Shown: positions 28,318 to 38,617, numbered from the stretch's first letter. The stretch: 64,000 bases of DNA from Microbulbifer elongatus (GCF_020524885.1 NZ_JAIVKJ010000005.1:186001-250000); one strand, 5' to 3'. Made by a program: numbers and translations. Notes: generated by a model from the sequence alone, not told the origin.

Positions 28318-29235
28318 ATGAAAACCAGAAAAATAGCGGTTAACGCCGCGGTTTTGACGCGTCTCGGCGCCGGCTGTGCCCTGGCACTACTCGCTGCCTG
28401 TAGCACTGTGCCTTTGCACGATACAGGTAAGGCCAAGGTGGAGCCAAAGGACGAAGTACCATTCGATCAGGTGCGCGACAGCGGTCCGGATATGCCCGTG
28501 GATATGCTCGCCACACCGGAAGTCACGCCGGTGCGGGAACCTATCGGTGTCGCTGGCAACAAATCTCCTTATGTGGTTAATGGTGTCAAATACCGGGTGC
28601 TGCAAGGGGTAAAAGGGTACAGTGAGCGCGGTCACGCCTCCTGGTATGGCACCAAATTTCACGGGCGCAAAACCGCTAACGGTGAGGTTTACAATATGTA
28701 CGCCATGTCCGCAGCGCACAAAACCCTGCCGCTGCCGAGCTACGCCAAAGTTACCAACCTGGATAATGGTCGTAGCATCATCGTGCGCATCAATGACCGC
28801 GGACCATTTGTGCCGGGGCGTATTATTGATCTCAGCTATACCGCTGCGCAGAAACTGGGTTATATCGACAAAGGTGTAGCCCGGGTGGAAGTGGTCGCCC
28901 TGGACCCGGAAACTCTGCCCAGTGCCACCGAAAGCCTCGCGGTGGAAAAAGATGCCGCAGCGCGCAAGGGCTTGCCGCAAGATGCCAGTTTCAAACTGCC
29001 GGACAATACTTTCCTGCAAGTGGGTGCCTACAGCTCAGCCAATCAGGCCGAAGAGATTCGTGGCCAGCTCGCTGCTGCATTCGGCTATCCTGTATCCGTC
29101 AGCCCGGTAAACCGTGACGGAAAAATGCTTTACCGGGTGCGTATCGGACCCATCGCCCAGCAGCGGGCACTGGCTGCATTGCGGGAATCGGTAGAACAGC
29201 AGGACTTTGGCCAACCCACGGTGGTGGTCGACTGA
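28318..29235 (+). CDS. rlpA: Septal lytic transglycosylase RlpA
   Basis: A 305-residue outer-membrane lipoprotein with lipobox LLAAC (C28). A double-psi beta-barrel domain (about residues 100-200) contains GHASWYGTKFHGRKTANGE, SAAHKTLPLPSYAKV and RINDRGPFVPGRIIDLS. These include the Glu, His and Asp residues required for transglycosylase activity in P. aeruginosa RlpA. The C-terminal 75 residues form a SPOR domain (FLQVGAYSSANQAEEI to MLYRVRIGPI) that binds denuded glycan at the septum. The start is ATG at 28318 behind GGGGGAAG. Confidence 0.95.
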   Translation: MKTRKIAVNAAVLTRLGAGCALALLAACSTVPLHDTGKAKVEPKDEVPFDQVRDSGPDMPVDMLATPEVTPVREPIGVAGNKSPYVVNGVKYRVLQGVKGYSERGHASWYGTKFHGRKTANGEVYNMYAMSAAHKTLPLPSYAKVTNLDNGRSIIVRINDRGPFVPGRIIDLSYTAAQKLGYIDKGVARVEVVALDPETLPSATESLAVEKDAAARKGLPQDASFKLPDNTFLQVGAYSSANQAEEIRGQLAAAFGYPVSVSPVNRDGKMLYRVRIGPIAQQRALAALRESVEQQDFGQPTVVVD

Positions 29236-29256
29236 CCTGCCTCGCAGCGCATTTTT

Positions 29257-29276
29257 CCGGCCGGGGCCGGGTTTTT
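29257..29276 (+). terminator. GC stem with T-run between rlpA and dacA
   Basis: CCGGCC-GG-GGCCGG followed by G and TTTTT forms a compact GC hairpin with a T-run just after the rlpA stop. The nominal 2-base loop means the real stem would have about five pairs. It may be an attenuator between rlpA and dacA. Confidence 0.45.
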
Positions 29277-29311
29277 GACATTTTTCGAACGCAAGGAATA
29301 AAGAGATACTC

Positions 29312-30460
29312 ATGTTCAAACGCTTATTCGCCTGTCTGCTCCTGATTGTCAGCACCAGTGTTGCCCAGGCTGATAAACCGCTGATACCCGCGCCACCGCA
29401 GCTCGCGGCCACCGCCTATCTGCTGATCGACGCCCATACCGGTCAAGTGTTGGTAGAACACGATGCAGACAAACAGATCCCACCGGCCAGCCTGACCAAG
29501 ATGATGACCAGTTACATCGTCTCCGAGGAACTGGAAAAAGGCGCGATCAAAGAGCAGGACATGGTGAATATTTCGGAGAAGGCCTGGCGCAAAGGCGGCT
29601 CCAAAATGTTTGTCAAAGTCGGTGACAAGGTACCGGTGATCGATCTGCTGCGCGGCGTTATCGTACAGTCCGGCAACGACGCCAGCATTGCCCTGGCGGA
29701 ATTTGTTTCCGGCAGCGAAGAGGTTTTTGCCGAGGTGATGAACCAGCAGGCACAACTGCTGGGTATGCAGGACACCAACTTTGTTAACGCGACCGGCTGG
29801 CCCGCTGAGGGACACGTCACCACCGCCCGCGACCTGGGCAGGCTGGCGCAGGCGCTGATCAATGATCATCCGGACCATTACGCGCTCTATTCCGAAAAGT
29901 ACTTCCGCTTCAACGGTATCAACCAGCCCAACCGCAACCGCCTGCTGTGGCGCGACCCGGCGGTTGACGGCATCAAGACCGGCCACACCGAAGAGGCCGG
30001 CTACTGCCTGGTGGCCTCCGCGGTCAAACGCGGCATGCGCCTGATTTCTGTTGTGGTGGGTACCGATAGCGACGAGAAGCGCGCTGCTGAAACCCAGAAA
30101 CTGCTCGCCTATGGCTTCCGCTACTACCAGACCCACAAGGTTTATGGCAGCAACGATGTGCTGCAGACCGAACGTGTGTGGGGTGGTAAAACCGACTCCG
30201 TTGGCGTGGCAGTGAAAAATGACGTCTTCGTCACCATCCCTCGTGGCGGTGAGGAGAGCATCAAGGCTGACCTGATTGTCGACGGCGAGCTCAAGGCACC
30301 CCTGGCCAAGGGCCAGCAGGTAGGCAAGGTGGTAGTCACCCTGGATGGTGAAACGGTCGCGGATGTACCTGCGGTGGTCGCCGAAGATGTGGAAGAGGCC
30401 GGGTTCTTCAAGCGCCTGTGGGATTCCATCAAGCGCTTTGTGATGGGCTTTTTCCAGTAA
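29312..30460 (+). CDS. dacA: D-alanyl-D-alanine carboxypeptidase (PBP5/6 family)
   Basis: A 382-residue low-molecular-weight PBP that trims the terminal D-Ala of peptidoglycan pentapeptides. It has a signal peptide (FKRLFACLLLIVSTSVAQA, cleavage near 20). The three active-site boxes are S60-L-T-K63, S120-G-N122 and K222-T-G. A beta-sandwich PBP5_C domain follows, then a C-terminal amphipathic anchor (FFKRLWDSIKRFVMGFFQ) that holds the enzyme to the inner membrane. The start is ATG at 29312. Confidence 0.97.
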   Translation: MFKRLFACLLLIVSTSVAQADKPLIPAPPQLAATAYLLIDAHTGQVLVEHDADKQIPPASLTKMMTSYIVSEELEKGAIKEQDMVNISEKAWRKGGSKMFVKVGDKVPVIDLLRGVIVQSGNDASIALAEFVSGSEEVFAEVMNQQAQLLGMQDTNFVNATGWPAEGHVTTARDLGRLAQALINDHPDHYALYSEKYFRFNGINQPNRNRLLWRDPAVDGIKTGHTEEAGYCLVASAVKRGMRLISVVVGTDSDEKRAAETQKLLAYGFRYYQTHKVYGSNDVLQTERVWGGKTDSVGVAVKNDVFVTIPRGGEESIKADLIVDGELKAPLAKGQQVGKVVVTLDGETVADVPAVVAEDVEEAGFFKRLWDSIKRFVMGFFQ

Positions 30461-30474
30461 AAAAATCCAAATGG

Positions 30475-30500
30475 GCCCGGCGATATAAGGCGCCGGGCTT
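30475..30500 (+). terminator. Stem-loop after dacA
   Basis: GCCCGGCG (30475-30482) pairs perfectly with CGCCGGGC (30491-30498) across an 8-base loop, 14 bases after the dacA stop. Only two Ts follow, so termination may be partial or factor-dependent, with read-through to ybeD-lipB-lipA. Confidence 0.45.
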
Positions 30501-30651
30501 CAATTGCCGCTCTGCAAAGCAGTTTCGTCTGCAATCTTTCCTCCCTGTCCAGTGGTCTGTCGGCACTGTATAATCGCCGACCGGCCGCAATCTCCCGCTG
30601 GGAATTGTCCCCACGCCTTCATTATCTGACCTGCGGCCCTGTGAGAGTGGT

Positions 30652-30933
30652 ATGACCCAGGATTCAGAACAGCAGCCCCCAAAAATCGAGTTCCCGTGTG
30701 AAGACTATATGGTCAAAGTGGTGCGAGACACCGATGACCAGGTCCACGAATTCGTTCTGGAGGTTATGCGCCGCCATGCACCGGAGCTCGACGAGAGCCA
30801 GCTGAAGCACAAGCCCAGCCGCAACGGCAGATTCACCTCGGTGACCTTCTTTATCGTCGCCACAGGTGAGCCCCAGTTGAAGGCACTGTTTGAAGAGCTC
30901 AAAGCCCATCCGGGCGTACATATGGTGCTGTGA
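30652..30933 (+). CDS. ybeD: YbeD-family protein (DUF493)
   Basis: A 93-residue small alpha/beta protein of the DUF493 family; the E. coli member is YbeD and the fold is ACT-like. Recognisable stretches are [31 protein letters not shown] and the ending HPGVHMVL. It is consistently found between dacA and lipB, which suggests a link to lipoate metabolism or cell-envelope homeostasis, but the function is not established. The stop overlaps the lipB start (TGATG). Confidence 0.93.
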   Translation: MTQDSEQQPPKIEFPCEDYMVKVVRDTDDQVHEFVLEVMRRHAPELDESQLKHKPSRNGRFTSVTFFIVATGEPQLKALFEELKAHPGVHMVL

Positions 30934-31670
30934 TGGCAGCCCCCGAGACCATCATTTGCAATCTGGGCCGACGCGATTACGAGAGCGTATGGCGCAGCAT
31001 GTCGCACTACACCGACACCCGCGGCAGCGACGCCGTGGACCAGATCTGGTGTGTGGAGCACCCGCCCGTATTCACCCAGGGCCAGGCCGGCAAGGCGGAA
31101 CATTTGCTCAACACGGGCGACATTCCGGTCGTGCAGGTGGATCGCGGTGGACAGGTCACCTATCACGGCCCCGGCCAGCTGGTGGTGTATCCGCTGCTCG
31201 ATCTTCGCCGCAGCAAAACCGGCGTCCGTGACCTGGTGACCGCGCTGGAAGAGGCCACTGTGGCGATGCTGGCAGAGTATGGCGTCAGCGCCGCCCCCCG
31301 TCCCGACGCACCGGGTGTGTATCTCACTGAGGGGCCGCGTGCGGGCAACAAGATTGCCTCCATTGGCCTGAGGGTCCGTCGGGGCTGCAGCTTCCACGGT
31401 ATTGCTATCAATATCGACATGGACCTGGCGCCGTTTCTGCGTATCAACCCCTGTGGTTATGCGGGGATGCAGATGGTGCAGATGGCCGAGATTATCCAGC
31501 CCACACCAGAGTGGTCGGATGTGGCCGAAAAATTTGCCTCCGCCCTGCAGCAGAAGCTGAATATTCCGGAAGCCAGCTGGCAGCCGGTAGATGAACGTAT
31601 GTTTGACGAAAAGTTATTTGAGGCAGCCGCCGATGTGCAGGGTGCCGAACCAGGAACCAGTAATGTCTGA
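30933..31670 (+). CDS. lipB: Octanoyl-[ACP]:protein octanoyltransferase
   Basis: A 245-residue LipB that moves octanoate from acyl carrier protein to the lipoyl domains of 2-oxoacid dehydrogenases and GcvH. The catalytic pair is visible: K140 in GNKIASIGL and C174 in [12 protein letters not shown]. Substrate-cavity segments [20 protein letters not shown] and [15 protein letters not shown] are intact. The start is ATG at 30933, overlapping the ybeD stop; GTG at 30930 is also in frame. The last 8 bases overlap lipA. Confidence 0.97.
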   Translation: MAAPETIICNLGRRDYESVWRSMSHYTDTRGSDAVDQIWCVEHPPVFTQGQAGKAEHLLNTGDIPVVQVDRGGQVTYHGPGQLVVYPLLDLRRSKTGVRDLVTALEEATVAMLAEYGVSAAPRPDAPGVYLTEGPRAGNKIASIGLRVRRGCSFHGIAINIDMDLAPFLRINPCGYAGMQMVQMAEIIQPTPEWSDVAEKFASALQQKLNIPEASWQPVDERMFDEKLFEAAADVQGAEPGTSNV

Positions 31671-32715
31671 ACGATTTGACGCCGACCCGTCTGAAGTCAA
31701 AGCGACCGCGGTAAATCCGTCGGAAACTGCCCAGCCGGATATCGTTCCGGTCAAGCGTACCCGTCGCCTGCAGCAGGGGGAAAAGCTCCGCGATGGCGAT
31801 AAGGTTGAGCGCATCCCGGTAAAGGTGATCGCCAGCGACCAGACCCTGCGCAAGCCTGACTGGATTCGCGTCAAGGTGCCATCCGTGAAGGCTTCGAAGG
31901 AAGTGGAGCGGATCAAGAGCATCCTGCGCTCCCAGAAACTGGCCACTGTGTGTGAAGAAGCCAGCTGCCCGAACCTTGGCGAATGCTTCAGTGGCGGCAC
32001 TGCTACCTTCATGATCATGGGTGAGATCTGTACCCGCCGCTGCCCCTTCTGCGATGTGGGCCACGGCAAGCCGAACCCGCTGGACCCGGAAGAGCCGAAA
32101 CAGCTGGCGGAAGCCATCGCCGCCATGAGCCTGCGCTACGTGGTGATCACATCCGTTGACCGCGACGACCTGCGCGACGGCGGTGCCCAGCACTTTGCCG
32201 ACTGTATCAAGCAGTCCCGCGAGCTGTCGCCAAACCTGCAGGTGGAAATCCTGACTCCGGATTTCCGCGGCCGTATGGACATTGCGCTCGATATTCTTGA
32301 GGCGGAAGCCCCGGATGTGTTCAACCACAACCTGGAGACTGTGCCGCGTCTGTACCGGGAATCCCGTCCCGGTGCCAACTACAAGTGGTCGCTGAAACTG
32401 CTGCAGGAATACAAAAAGCGCCGTCCGGACGTACTCACCAAGTCCGGCCTGATGGTGGGCCTGGGCGAGACTAAGGAAGAAATTTTCGAAGTGCTGGACG
32501 ACATGCGCGCCCACGACATCGATATGCTCACCATTGGTCAGTACCTGCAGCCGAGCAAGGAGCACCTGCCGGTGCAGCGTTACGTACACCCGGATGAGTT
32601 TGAAGAGTACCGTCGCTACGCTGAGCAGATCGGTTTCACCCATGCCGCCTGTGGCCCGATGGTGCGCTCTTCTTATCATGCGGACAAGCAGGCCCACGGG
32701 GAAAAGGTCAGCTGA
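31663..32715 (+). CDS. lipA: Lipoyl synthase
   Basis: A 350-residue radical-SAM enzyme that inserts two sulfurs into octanoyl-protein to make lipoate. The auxiliary cluster ligands are C97, C102 and C108 ([12 protein letters not shown]), and the SAM-cluster motif is C123-x3-C127-x2-C130 (CTRRCPFC). The start ATG at 31663 overlaps the lipB end; a longer in-frame start at 31591 lies within lipB and is unlikely. The first 60 residues are a polar leader before the conserved core. The ending [11 protein letters not shown] is typical. Confidence 0.97.
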   Translation: MSERFDADPSEVKATAVNPSETAQPDIVPVKRTRRLQQGEKLRDGDKVERIPVKVIASDQTLRKPDWIRVKVPSVKASKEVERIKSILRSQKLATVCEEASCPNLGECFSGGTATFMIMGEICTRRCPFCDVGHGKPNPLDPEEPKQLAEAIAAMSLRYVVITSVDRDDLRDGGAQHFADCIKQSRELSPNLQVEILTPDFRGRMDIALDILEAEAPDVFNHNLETVPRLYRESRPGANYKWSLKLLQEYKKRRPDVLTKSGLMVGLGETKEEIFEVLDDMRAHDIDMLTIGQYLQPSKEHLPVQRYVHPDEFEEYRRYAEQIGFTHAACGPMVRSSYHADKQAHGEKVS

Positions 32716-32742
32716 TCCGACAGCTGCATACTTTTTTCAATA

Positions 32743-32773
32743 TCCCGGCCATGTGCCGGGATTTCTTTAATTC
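32743..32773 (+). terminator. Rho-independent terminator of lipA
   Basis: TCCCGGC (32743-32749) pairs with GCCGGGA (32755-32761) across CATGT, followed by TTTCTTTAATT. It lies 28 bases after the lipA stop and closes the long envelope-lipoate cluster. Confidence 0.7.
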
Positions 32774-33097
32774 TCCTCTCGATGTTCCATGACAGGCCGC
32801 CCCGGTCCCTGGCGGTCTCCACTCTTGTTCAGCACTCCAGCCTGTAATTGCCTGGGGCCCGCGAACTTCTTCAAGACTTTGTAAGTATTTTCGTGCGCCT
32901 TTCCCACTTCGGGGAGTGACTTAAGGTGGGACGCACAGCGGGAAAGTGGCACCCGTGGTCGGTAAAGCGTCGTGATAATCTGCCTCGGCACCCTATGTCG
33001 CCTACTCAATCGTTGAGCACGGCAGTGGATTAGACGGTTTGCGTCGTCTCATCGGATAGGTGAAGTAGACACAATAACGATCATGAGAGGTGAATTT
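32774..33097. other. Non-coding leader before sugar transporter
   Basis: This stretch of about 320 bases holds no gene that I can support; the frames on the minus strand here lack family features. It must contain the promoter for the downstream transporter. I see no clear operator palindrome or riboswitch. Confidence 0.4.
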
Positions 33098-34363
33098 ATG
33101 GCCGGGACCCAGGCCCCAATGACTGATGCTCCACTCGACTCTGCGACCAGTAGTGAGGGGGGAAATTTCCGATTTGCGCTTACAGCACTCACGGTGCTGT
33201 TTTTTATGTGGGGCTTCCTGACCTGCCTCAACGATATTCTGATCCCCCACCTGAAAGCAGTGTTCAACCTGAGTTACACCCAGGCGATGCTGATTCAGTT
33301 CTGCTTTTTCGGGGCCTACGCCATGGTTTCACTGCCCGCAGGGGCACTGGTCAAGCGGATCGGTTACCAGAAGGGAATTGTTGGCGGTCTTTTGGTGGCT
33401 GCGGCAGGTTGCCTGCTGTTCTACCCGGCGGCAGAGAGCCACTCTTACCCGGTATTCCTGGGCGCGCTGTTTGTGCTGGCCTCGGGGATCACCCTGTTGC
33501 AGGTGTCGGCGAACCCCTACGTGACGGCCCTGGGTGATCCGGCCACGGCATCCAGCCGCCTGACCATGACCCAGGCATTCAACTCGCTGGGGACCACAGT
33601 GGCACCGCTCTTCGGCGGTGTGCTCATTCTGTCGGCGGCGACAGTGGGGGCCGAGGCCCTGAGCGCCGACGCAGAAGCCGATGCGGTGAAAGTACCCTAC
33701 CTGATGCTGGCGGGTGTACTGGCGGTGCTGGCAGTCATTTTCAGCCAGTTGAAGCTGCCACAGATTGAGATGCAGGAAATCAAGGCGGTGGCAGATGAGG
33801 GGGATTCCGTATGGTCCCACCGACACCTGGTACTGGGCGCTGTGGGTATCTTCGTGTATGTGGGCGCGGAAGTGTCCATCGGCAGTTTCCTGGTGAACTT
33901 CCTCGGCCTCGACAGTGTGGCGGCCATGGAAGAGGCCAAGGCGGCGCATTACATCGCCTACTACTGGGGTGGTGCCATGGTTGGCCGTTTCATTGGTGCC
34001 GCAGTGATGCGCACGGTGTCCCCGGGACTGGTTCTGGCGTTTAATGCCGTGGCGGCCATCCTGTTGGTGTTCGCTGCCATTCTGGGCTCCGGTGCCGCTG
34101 CGATGTGGGCGATCCTGCTGGTGGGCCTGTTCAACTCTATTATGTTCCCCACTATTTTCAGCCTGGCGTTACAGGGGCTCGGTAAACAGGCGGGGCAGGC
34201 ATCCGGGGTACTGTGTCTGGCCATTGTCGGTGGTGCCATAGTGCCGCTGATTCAGGGGGTGGTGGCGGATACCGCCGGCCTGCAGCTCTCCTTCCTGGTG
34301 CCGGTGGTGTGTTATGCGTATATCGCGTACTACGGTTTGAAAGGGTGCAAGGTCGCCCACTGA
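33098..34363 (+). CDS. FucP/GluP-type sugar:H+ (or Na+) symporter, MFS
   Basis: A 421-residue major facilitator with 12 predicted helices. It belongs to the fucose/glucose-galactose permease branch, marked by [64 protein letters not shown] and [18 protein letters not shown]. It should take up a monosaccharide; the exact sugar cannot be read from the sequence. The start is ATG at 33098 behind GAGAGGTGA; ATG at 33083 overlaps that ribosome binding site. No sugar-catabolic gene or regulator is adjacent. A very strong terminator follows. Confidence 0.9.
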   Translation: MAGTQAPMTDAPLDSATSSEGGNFRFALTALTVLFFMWGFLTCLNDILIPHLKAVFNLSYTQAMLIQFCFFGAYAMVSLPAGALVKRIGYQKGIVGGLLVAAAGCLLFYPAAESHSYPVFLGALFVLASGITLLQVSANPYVTALGDPATASSRLTMTQAFNSLGTTVAPLFGGVLILSAATVGAEALSADAEADAVKVPYLMLAGVLAVLAVIFSQLKLPQIEMQEIKAVADEGDSVWSHRHLVLGAVGIFVYVGAEVSIGSFLVNFLGLDSVAAMEEAKAAHYIAYYWGGAMVGRFIGAAVMRTVSPGLVLAFNAVAAILLVFAAILGSGAAAMWAILLVGLFNSIMFPTIFSLALQGLGKQAGQASGVLCLAIVGGAIVPLIQGVVADTAGLQLSFLVPVVCYAYIAYYGLKGCKVAH

Positions 34364-34377
34364 CGACCGCGTATTTA

Positions 34378-34435
34378 CCATATAAACAAAAAGGGCGGGG
34401 AGCTTTGTGGCTCCCCGCCCTTTTTGTTTATATGG
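34378..34435. terminator. Bidirectional terminator with 26-base perfect arms
   Basis: Arms 34378-34403 and 34410-34435 are perfect inverted repeats around TTTGTG. Each has an A- or T-rich outer part and a GC-rich inner part (AAAAAGGGCGGGGAGC), so either strand ends in a U-run. It serves the sugar transporter from the left and the DUF1540-type gene from the right, which converge here. Confidence 0.9.
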
Positions 34436-34449
34436 ATTCGAAAGTAGGC

Positions 34450-34740
34450 TCAGTGCGCGTAGGTCAGGCAATTTACCGAGTTGCCGCTATAGCCGAGCTC
34501 AATCTGATCTGCGCTGCACTCAAAGTCCACGTTGTGGTTGCAGCCGGTGACCTTGCAGGCACCGACGCCTGCAACACGCTCACGCTTGGTGTGCTGGTGG
34601 TTACTGAAAAAGGTATCGCAATCCGGGTGCTGTCCATCGCCGATGGTGATGGCGCGGGCATGACAGGCGGAATCGGTATTGTAGGCGCACTCGCTGGCGG
34701 CGCAGCTGGAAACCTCGGGCATATCGGTGGCAATGATCAT
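34450..34740 (-). CDS. DUF1540-type small protein with two four-cysteine repeats
   Basis: A 96-residue protein with two tandem repeats of the pattern C-x4-C-x7-C-x14/15-C: cysteines 13, 18, 26, 41 and 62, 67, 75, 91. Each repeat has the form C-x3-x-C-x-[YH]-N typical of DUF1540. A His-containing linker (FFSNHQHTKRE) joins them. Such a pattern implies metal binding (Zn or Fe), but the function of the family is unknown. The start is ATG at 34740 with AGAGAA upstream; a longer frame start at 34776 is possible. It converges on the strong terminator at 34378-34435. Confidence 0.8.
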   Translation of the reverse strand: MIIATDMPEVSSCAASECAYNTDSACHARAITIGDGQHPDCDTFFSNHQHTKRERVAGVGACKVTGCNHNVDFECSADQIELGYSGNSVNCLTYAH

Positions 34741-35008
34741 GGCGCGATTCTCTTTAGATTTCTCTCGAAGGACCAAACTCCCGCTTAAAGCCTAGTAGAG
34801 AGTCCGGAGGAGTCAAATTACTGACGCGTGATTGGGGCTGTGCCGGTTTACCCGCCTTTCGGCGCGCAAAAGGATATGGTCGAGTCGGTTGATACCGGCA
34901 GCTGATTATGGCGAGCTAGCGACACCGTCGACTTTTCGCTAATTGCCCTCGGGCTCTCGCTTCGGGTATACAGAGTAATAACCATTCTGAAAGCTTTGTG
35001 AGAACGCC

Positions 35009-38000
35009 ATGATCGGCAAGCCGCTGTTGCTGTTTTTTGCCCTCTTGTATGTGGCCCTGTTGTTTGTGGTGGCCTGGAGAGCAGACCACCGCAAGCAGTG
35101 GATGCAGCGTTTCCGCCCGATCATCTACGGGTTGACGCTTGCTGTTTATTGCAGTTCCTGGACATTCTTTGGCGCCGTGGGGCAGTCGGTCAGCGATACC
35201 TGGAGTTATTTACCGATTTATCTCGGGCCGATACTGCTATTCCTTTTTGCTGGCGGCTTCCTGCGCAAGCTGATGCAGGTTGGAGAACGCCAGAAAGTCA
35301 CATCCATCGCCGACTTTATCGGCTCCCGCTACGGAAAAAGTCGCGGCCTCTCTGCACTGGTCACCCTGCTGGCGATCGTCGGTAGCCTGCCTTACATCGC
35401 CCTCCAGCTGCGTGCTGTGACTATGGGGTGGGAAGCGATTGGCGGTAATGGCGAGGGAGACACCTTCGTCAATCTGGATACTGCGCTGGCTACCGCACTA
35501 CTGATGGGGCTTTTCGCGATACTGTTCGGTACCCGACACCTGGAAGGGCGCGAGCGGAACCTGGGCGTGGTGGCCGCGATTGCGCTGGAATCGCTGGTGA
35601 AATTGTTTGCGTTTGCTGCGGTTGCGGTGCTGGCATTGTGGCTGCTGGTGTCTGGCGACAGTGGCGTGGAAGGTCTGGATACGCAATGGACACTCAACTT
35701 TCAGGGGCTCGTGCCGGACGTCAACTTCGTTACCCAGACCCTGCTGGCGATGGCCGCGATCATCTGTCTGCCGCGGCAGTTTCATATGGCAGTTGTGGAA
35801 TACCGCAACCCGGATGATCTGAACACGGCGCGCTGGTTGCTTCCCGCCTACCTCGTGCTGTTCTCGGTATTAATTCTGCCTATTGCCCTGGCTGGACAGC
35901 CGCTGGTAGCGGCGGGACTCAGCAGCCCTGACAGCCTGATGTTGACCCTGCCGCTGAACAGCGGTCAGAACACACTCACCATGCTTGCCTATATCGGCGG
36001 CTTCTCTGCTGCAACCGGAATGGTCATCGTTGCCGCGGTTACCCTGGCGGTGATGGTATCCAACGAGCTGGTAGCGCCGGTGTGGCTATATCTCAGCCGC
36101 TATACCCGGTTGACCGCCGTTTCCCTTGGCAAACACCTGCGCCTGATCCGGCGGGTCAGTATTTTGCTTTTGATGCTGTTGAGCTGGGGCATGCATCGGG
36201 CCATTACCGGGATGGAAGCCCTGGCGTCCATCGGCCTGCTGTCTTTTGCCGCGTCGGCGCAGCTGGCCCCGGCGCTGATCGCTGCGCTTTACTGGCGGCG
36301 GGCACATCGGCGCGGTGTGTGGGCGGGGCTGATTGCCGGATACGGACTCTGGTTTTACTGCCTGGTTGTGCCAGCGATTTATCCCGGCACGGAGTTACTG
36401 ATCCGCGGGGCCTTCGGCGTCGAGTGGCTGCGGCCGCAGCAACTGTTTGGCCTGTCGGGACTGGATCCCCTGAGCCACGGCGTTTTCTGGAGCCTGCTGT
36501 GCAACCTGGTGTTGCTTATCGGGGTATCGCTTTTCTGTCGTCAAAGTGTAGGGGACACGCGTCAGGCAATCGCATTTGTTACGCCGCAGCGCAGCGACGA
36601 ACCGGTGCCGGATATGGTGCCTACCGGAATCCGCATGGGGCAGTTGCACAGCCTGCTGCAGCCTTTTGTGGGGCGCGACCGGCTGGAGGAAATCTGGAAC
36701 GATTTCGAACGGCGCAGCCAGCAGCGACTGTTGCCGGACGACGCTGCGCCGCGGTTCGTGGTCAGTGAAGCAGAGCGAACCCTGGCGGGGATTGTCGGCT
36801 CTGCGGCGGCCCATCAGGTGATGGGACTTCTGCACAGCAACCGGCCGCTGAAACTGGAGGATATCGCGCGGCTTGTCGACAGCACCTCGGAGCGGTTGCG
36901 CTTCAGTCAGGAGCTGCTGCAGACCACGGTGGAAACCATCAGCCAGGGGATCAGCGTGGTGGACGCGGAGCTCAGGCTGGTGGCATGGAACCGTCAGTAT
37001 CTGGAACTGTTCCATTATCCGGAGCGGCTGCTCTATATCGGCTGCCCGGTGGCCAACCTCTACCGGCATAATGCAGAGCGCGGCCTGTATGGGAATAGCG
37101 ACGATCCAGAAGTACTGGAAGCGCATGTGCAGCGGCGCCTCGACCTGCTGCGTCACGGCAGCGCGCACCGCTTTGAGCGGCGGCTTCCTTCAGGTGCGAT
37201 CGTCGAAGTGCGCGGTACGCCCATGCCCGGCGGTGGCTTTGTCACCACGTTTACGGATATCAGTGAGTATCGCGCGGCAGTGGATGCGCTGGAGGAAAAC
37301 CGTCGCAGTCTGGAAGACCGGGTGCGCCAGCGTACTGCGGAGCTCTCCGAGAGCAACCGCGCACTGCAGCAGGAAAATAGCCGTCGTGCCGAAGCGGAAA
37401 TCAAGATTCGTGACCTGCATGCGGCCAAGTCCCGTTTCCTTGCCCACACCAGTCATGACCTGTTGCAACCGATTAATGCGGCGCGTCTGTTTATTGCCTC
37501 TCTTCAGCAGAAGGCTGCCGCAGGTAGCTGGCGGGAAATGGGTGACGATATTCACTATATCGACAGCGCCCTGACTTCCGCCGAGCAACTCATCGGCGCC
37601 CTGCGTGAAATCAGCAGACTGGATGCCGGAAGTTTCACGCCGAAGCGCACGAGCTTTCCGTTGCGTCAGCTGCTGGACGGCCTGAATGCGGAGTTTTCGG
37701 CGCTGGCCAGTGAGCGGGGGCTGTCCCTGCACTATGTGCCCACCGATGCCTGGGTCTGTTCTGACCGTCACCTGCTGCGCCGAATCCTGCAAAATTTTCT
37801 CAGCAATGCACTGCATTACACCGCGCGTGGACGCGTACTGCTGGGGGTGCGCCGACGCACCGAAATTGCGGATGAGGGCGAACACCGGAATTTTCTCGAA
37901 ATCCAGGTGTGGGATACCGGTCCCGGTATCGCCAGCGATGTCCGCGAGAAAATTTTTGACGAGTTCGTGCGCCTTGGTAGCGGCGAGCACACTGCCGACA

Positions 38001-38584
38001 AGGGACTGGGGCTGGGGCTGGCAATCGCGCGCCGCAGCGCCGAACTGCTCGGGCACCGCCTGGGGCTGGAGTCCAATCCCGGTCGAGGATCCATGTTCAG
38101 CATTCGGGTGCCAGTGGGAGACGTGCAATCTGCGCCCGCACAAATACCCAGTACCGTTGGCACTGCCACTCTGGATTCGGCGGCGGTGCTGTGCATTGAT
38201 AACGAGCGCCAGATACTGCGGGGAATGGAGAGCCTGCTTTCCGGCTGGGGTTGTCGGGTAATCACCGCGGTGTCACTGGAAGAGGCGCTGGCGCGCTGGC
38301 CATACCCGATGGCGCCAGCAGTGGTCATCGTTGACTATCACCTCGATTATGGTGCCACCGGTACGGATGCCCTGGACGCATTATGTGCGCACTGGCAGAT
38401 GGCGCTGCCGGGCATCATGATCAGCGCCGATACCTCGGAGGCGGTGCGCGAACGTGCTGCAGCGCGGGGTTGTTTTTACCTGGCCAAACCGGTGAAGCCT
38501 GCCGCATTGCGCAACCTGATTCGTCGGCTGGTGCGCACGGGCCAGGGGAATCCTCAAGGCAGAGGGCAGCTGGAATACCTTTGA
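35009..38584 (+). CDS. crbS: SSS-fused hybrid sensor kinase, CrbS/MxtR-like
   Basis: A 1191-residue membrane hybrid kinase. Residues about 1-480 are a sodium:solute-symporter-like domain with many helices. They are followed by a probable STAC linker (about 545-630), a PAS domain (about 634-750), a coiled coil (755-800), a HisKA domain with phosphorylated H816 in HTSHDLLQP, a HATPase (NFLSNALHYT, DTGPGIA, GLGLGLAIA) and a C-terminal receiver with D1109. This is the layout of CrbS (Vibrio) and MxtR (Pseudomonas), which control acetyl-CoA synthetase expression. The adjacent LuxR-type regulator and acs make that assignment likely. NahK/ErcS-type kinases share the C-terminal half and are the main alternative. 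Confidence 0.85.
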   Translation: MIGKPLLLFFALLYVALLFVVAWRADHRKQWMQRFRPIIYGLTLAVYCSSWTFFGAVGQSVSDTWSYLPIYLGPILLFLFAGGFLRKLMQVGERQKVTSIADFIGSRYGKSRGLSALVTLLAIVGSLPYIALQLRAVTMGWEAIGGNGEGDTFVNLDTALATALLMGLFAILFGTRHLEGRERNLGVVAAIALESLVKLFAFAAVAVLALWLLVSGDSGVEGLDTQWTLNFQGLVPDVNFVTQTLLAMAAIICLPRQFHMAVVEYRNPDDLNTARWLLPAYLVLFSVLILPIALAGQPLVAAGLSSPDSLMLTLPLNSGQNTLTMLAYIGGFSAATGMVIVAAVTLAVMVSNELVAPVWLYLSRYTRLTAVSLGKHLRLIRRVSILLLMLLSWGMHRAITGMEALASIGLLSFAASAQLAPALIAALYWRRAHRRGVWAGLIAGYGLWFYCLVVPAIYPGTELLIRGAFGVEWLRPQQLFGLSGLDPLSHGVFWSLLCNLVLLIGVSLFCRQSVGDTRQAIAFVTPQRSDEPVPDMVPTGIRMGQLHSLLQPFVGRDRLEEIWNDFERRSQQRLLPDDAAPRFVVSEAERTLAGIVGSAAAHQVMGLLHSNRPLKLEDIARLVDSTSERLRFSQELLQTTVETISQGISVVDAELRLVAWNRQYLELFHYPERLLYIGCPVANLYRHNAERGLYGNSDDPEVLEAHVQRRLDLLRHGSAHRFERRLPSGAIVEVRGTPMPGGGFVTTFTDISEYRAAVDALEENRRSLEDRVRQRTAELSESNRALQQENSRRAEAEIKIRDLHAAKSRFLAHTSHDLLQPINAARLFIASLQQKAAAGSWREMGDDIHYIDSALTSAEQLIGALREISRLDAGSFTPKRTSFPLRQLLDGLNAEFSALASERGLSLHYVPTDAWVCSDRHLLRRILQNFLSNALHYTARGRVLLGVRRRTEIADEGEHRNFLEIQVWDTGPGIASDVREKIFDEFVRLGSGEHTADKGLGLGLAIARRSAELLGHRLGLESNPGRGSMFSIRVPVGDVQSAPAQIPSTVGTATLDSAAVLCIDNERQILRGMESLLSGWGCRVITAVSLEEALARWPYPMAPAVVIVDYHLDYGATGTDALDALCAHWQMALPGIMISADTSEAVRERAAARGCFYLAKPVKPAALRNLIRRLVRTGQGNPQGRGQLEYL

Positions 38585-38617
38585 AGCCCTTGTCTCAAGT
38601 TACCGCCAATCCCGAAT

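Noticed and set aside
35009-38584. A plain sodium/proline symporter gene
   Set aside because: The symporter-like domain is only the first 480 residues; PAS, kinase and receiver domains follow without a frame break.
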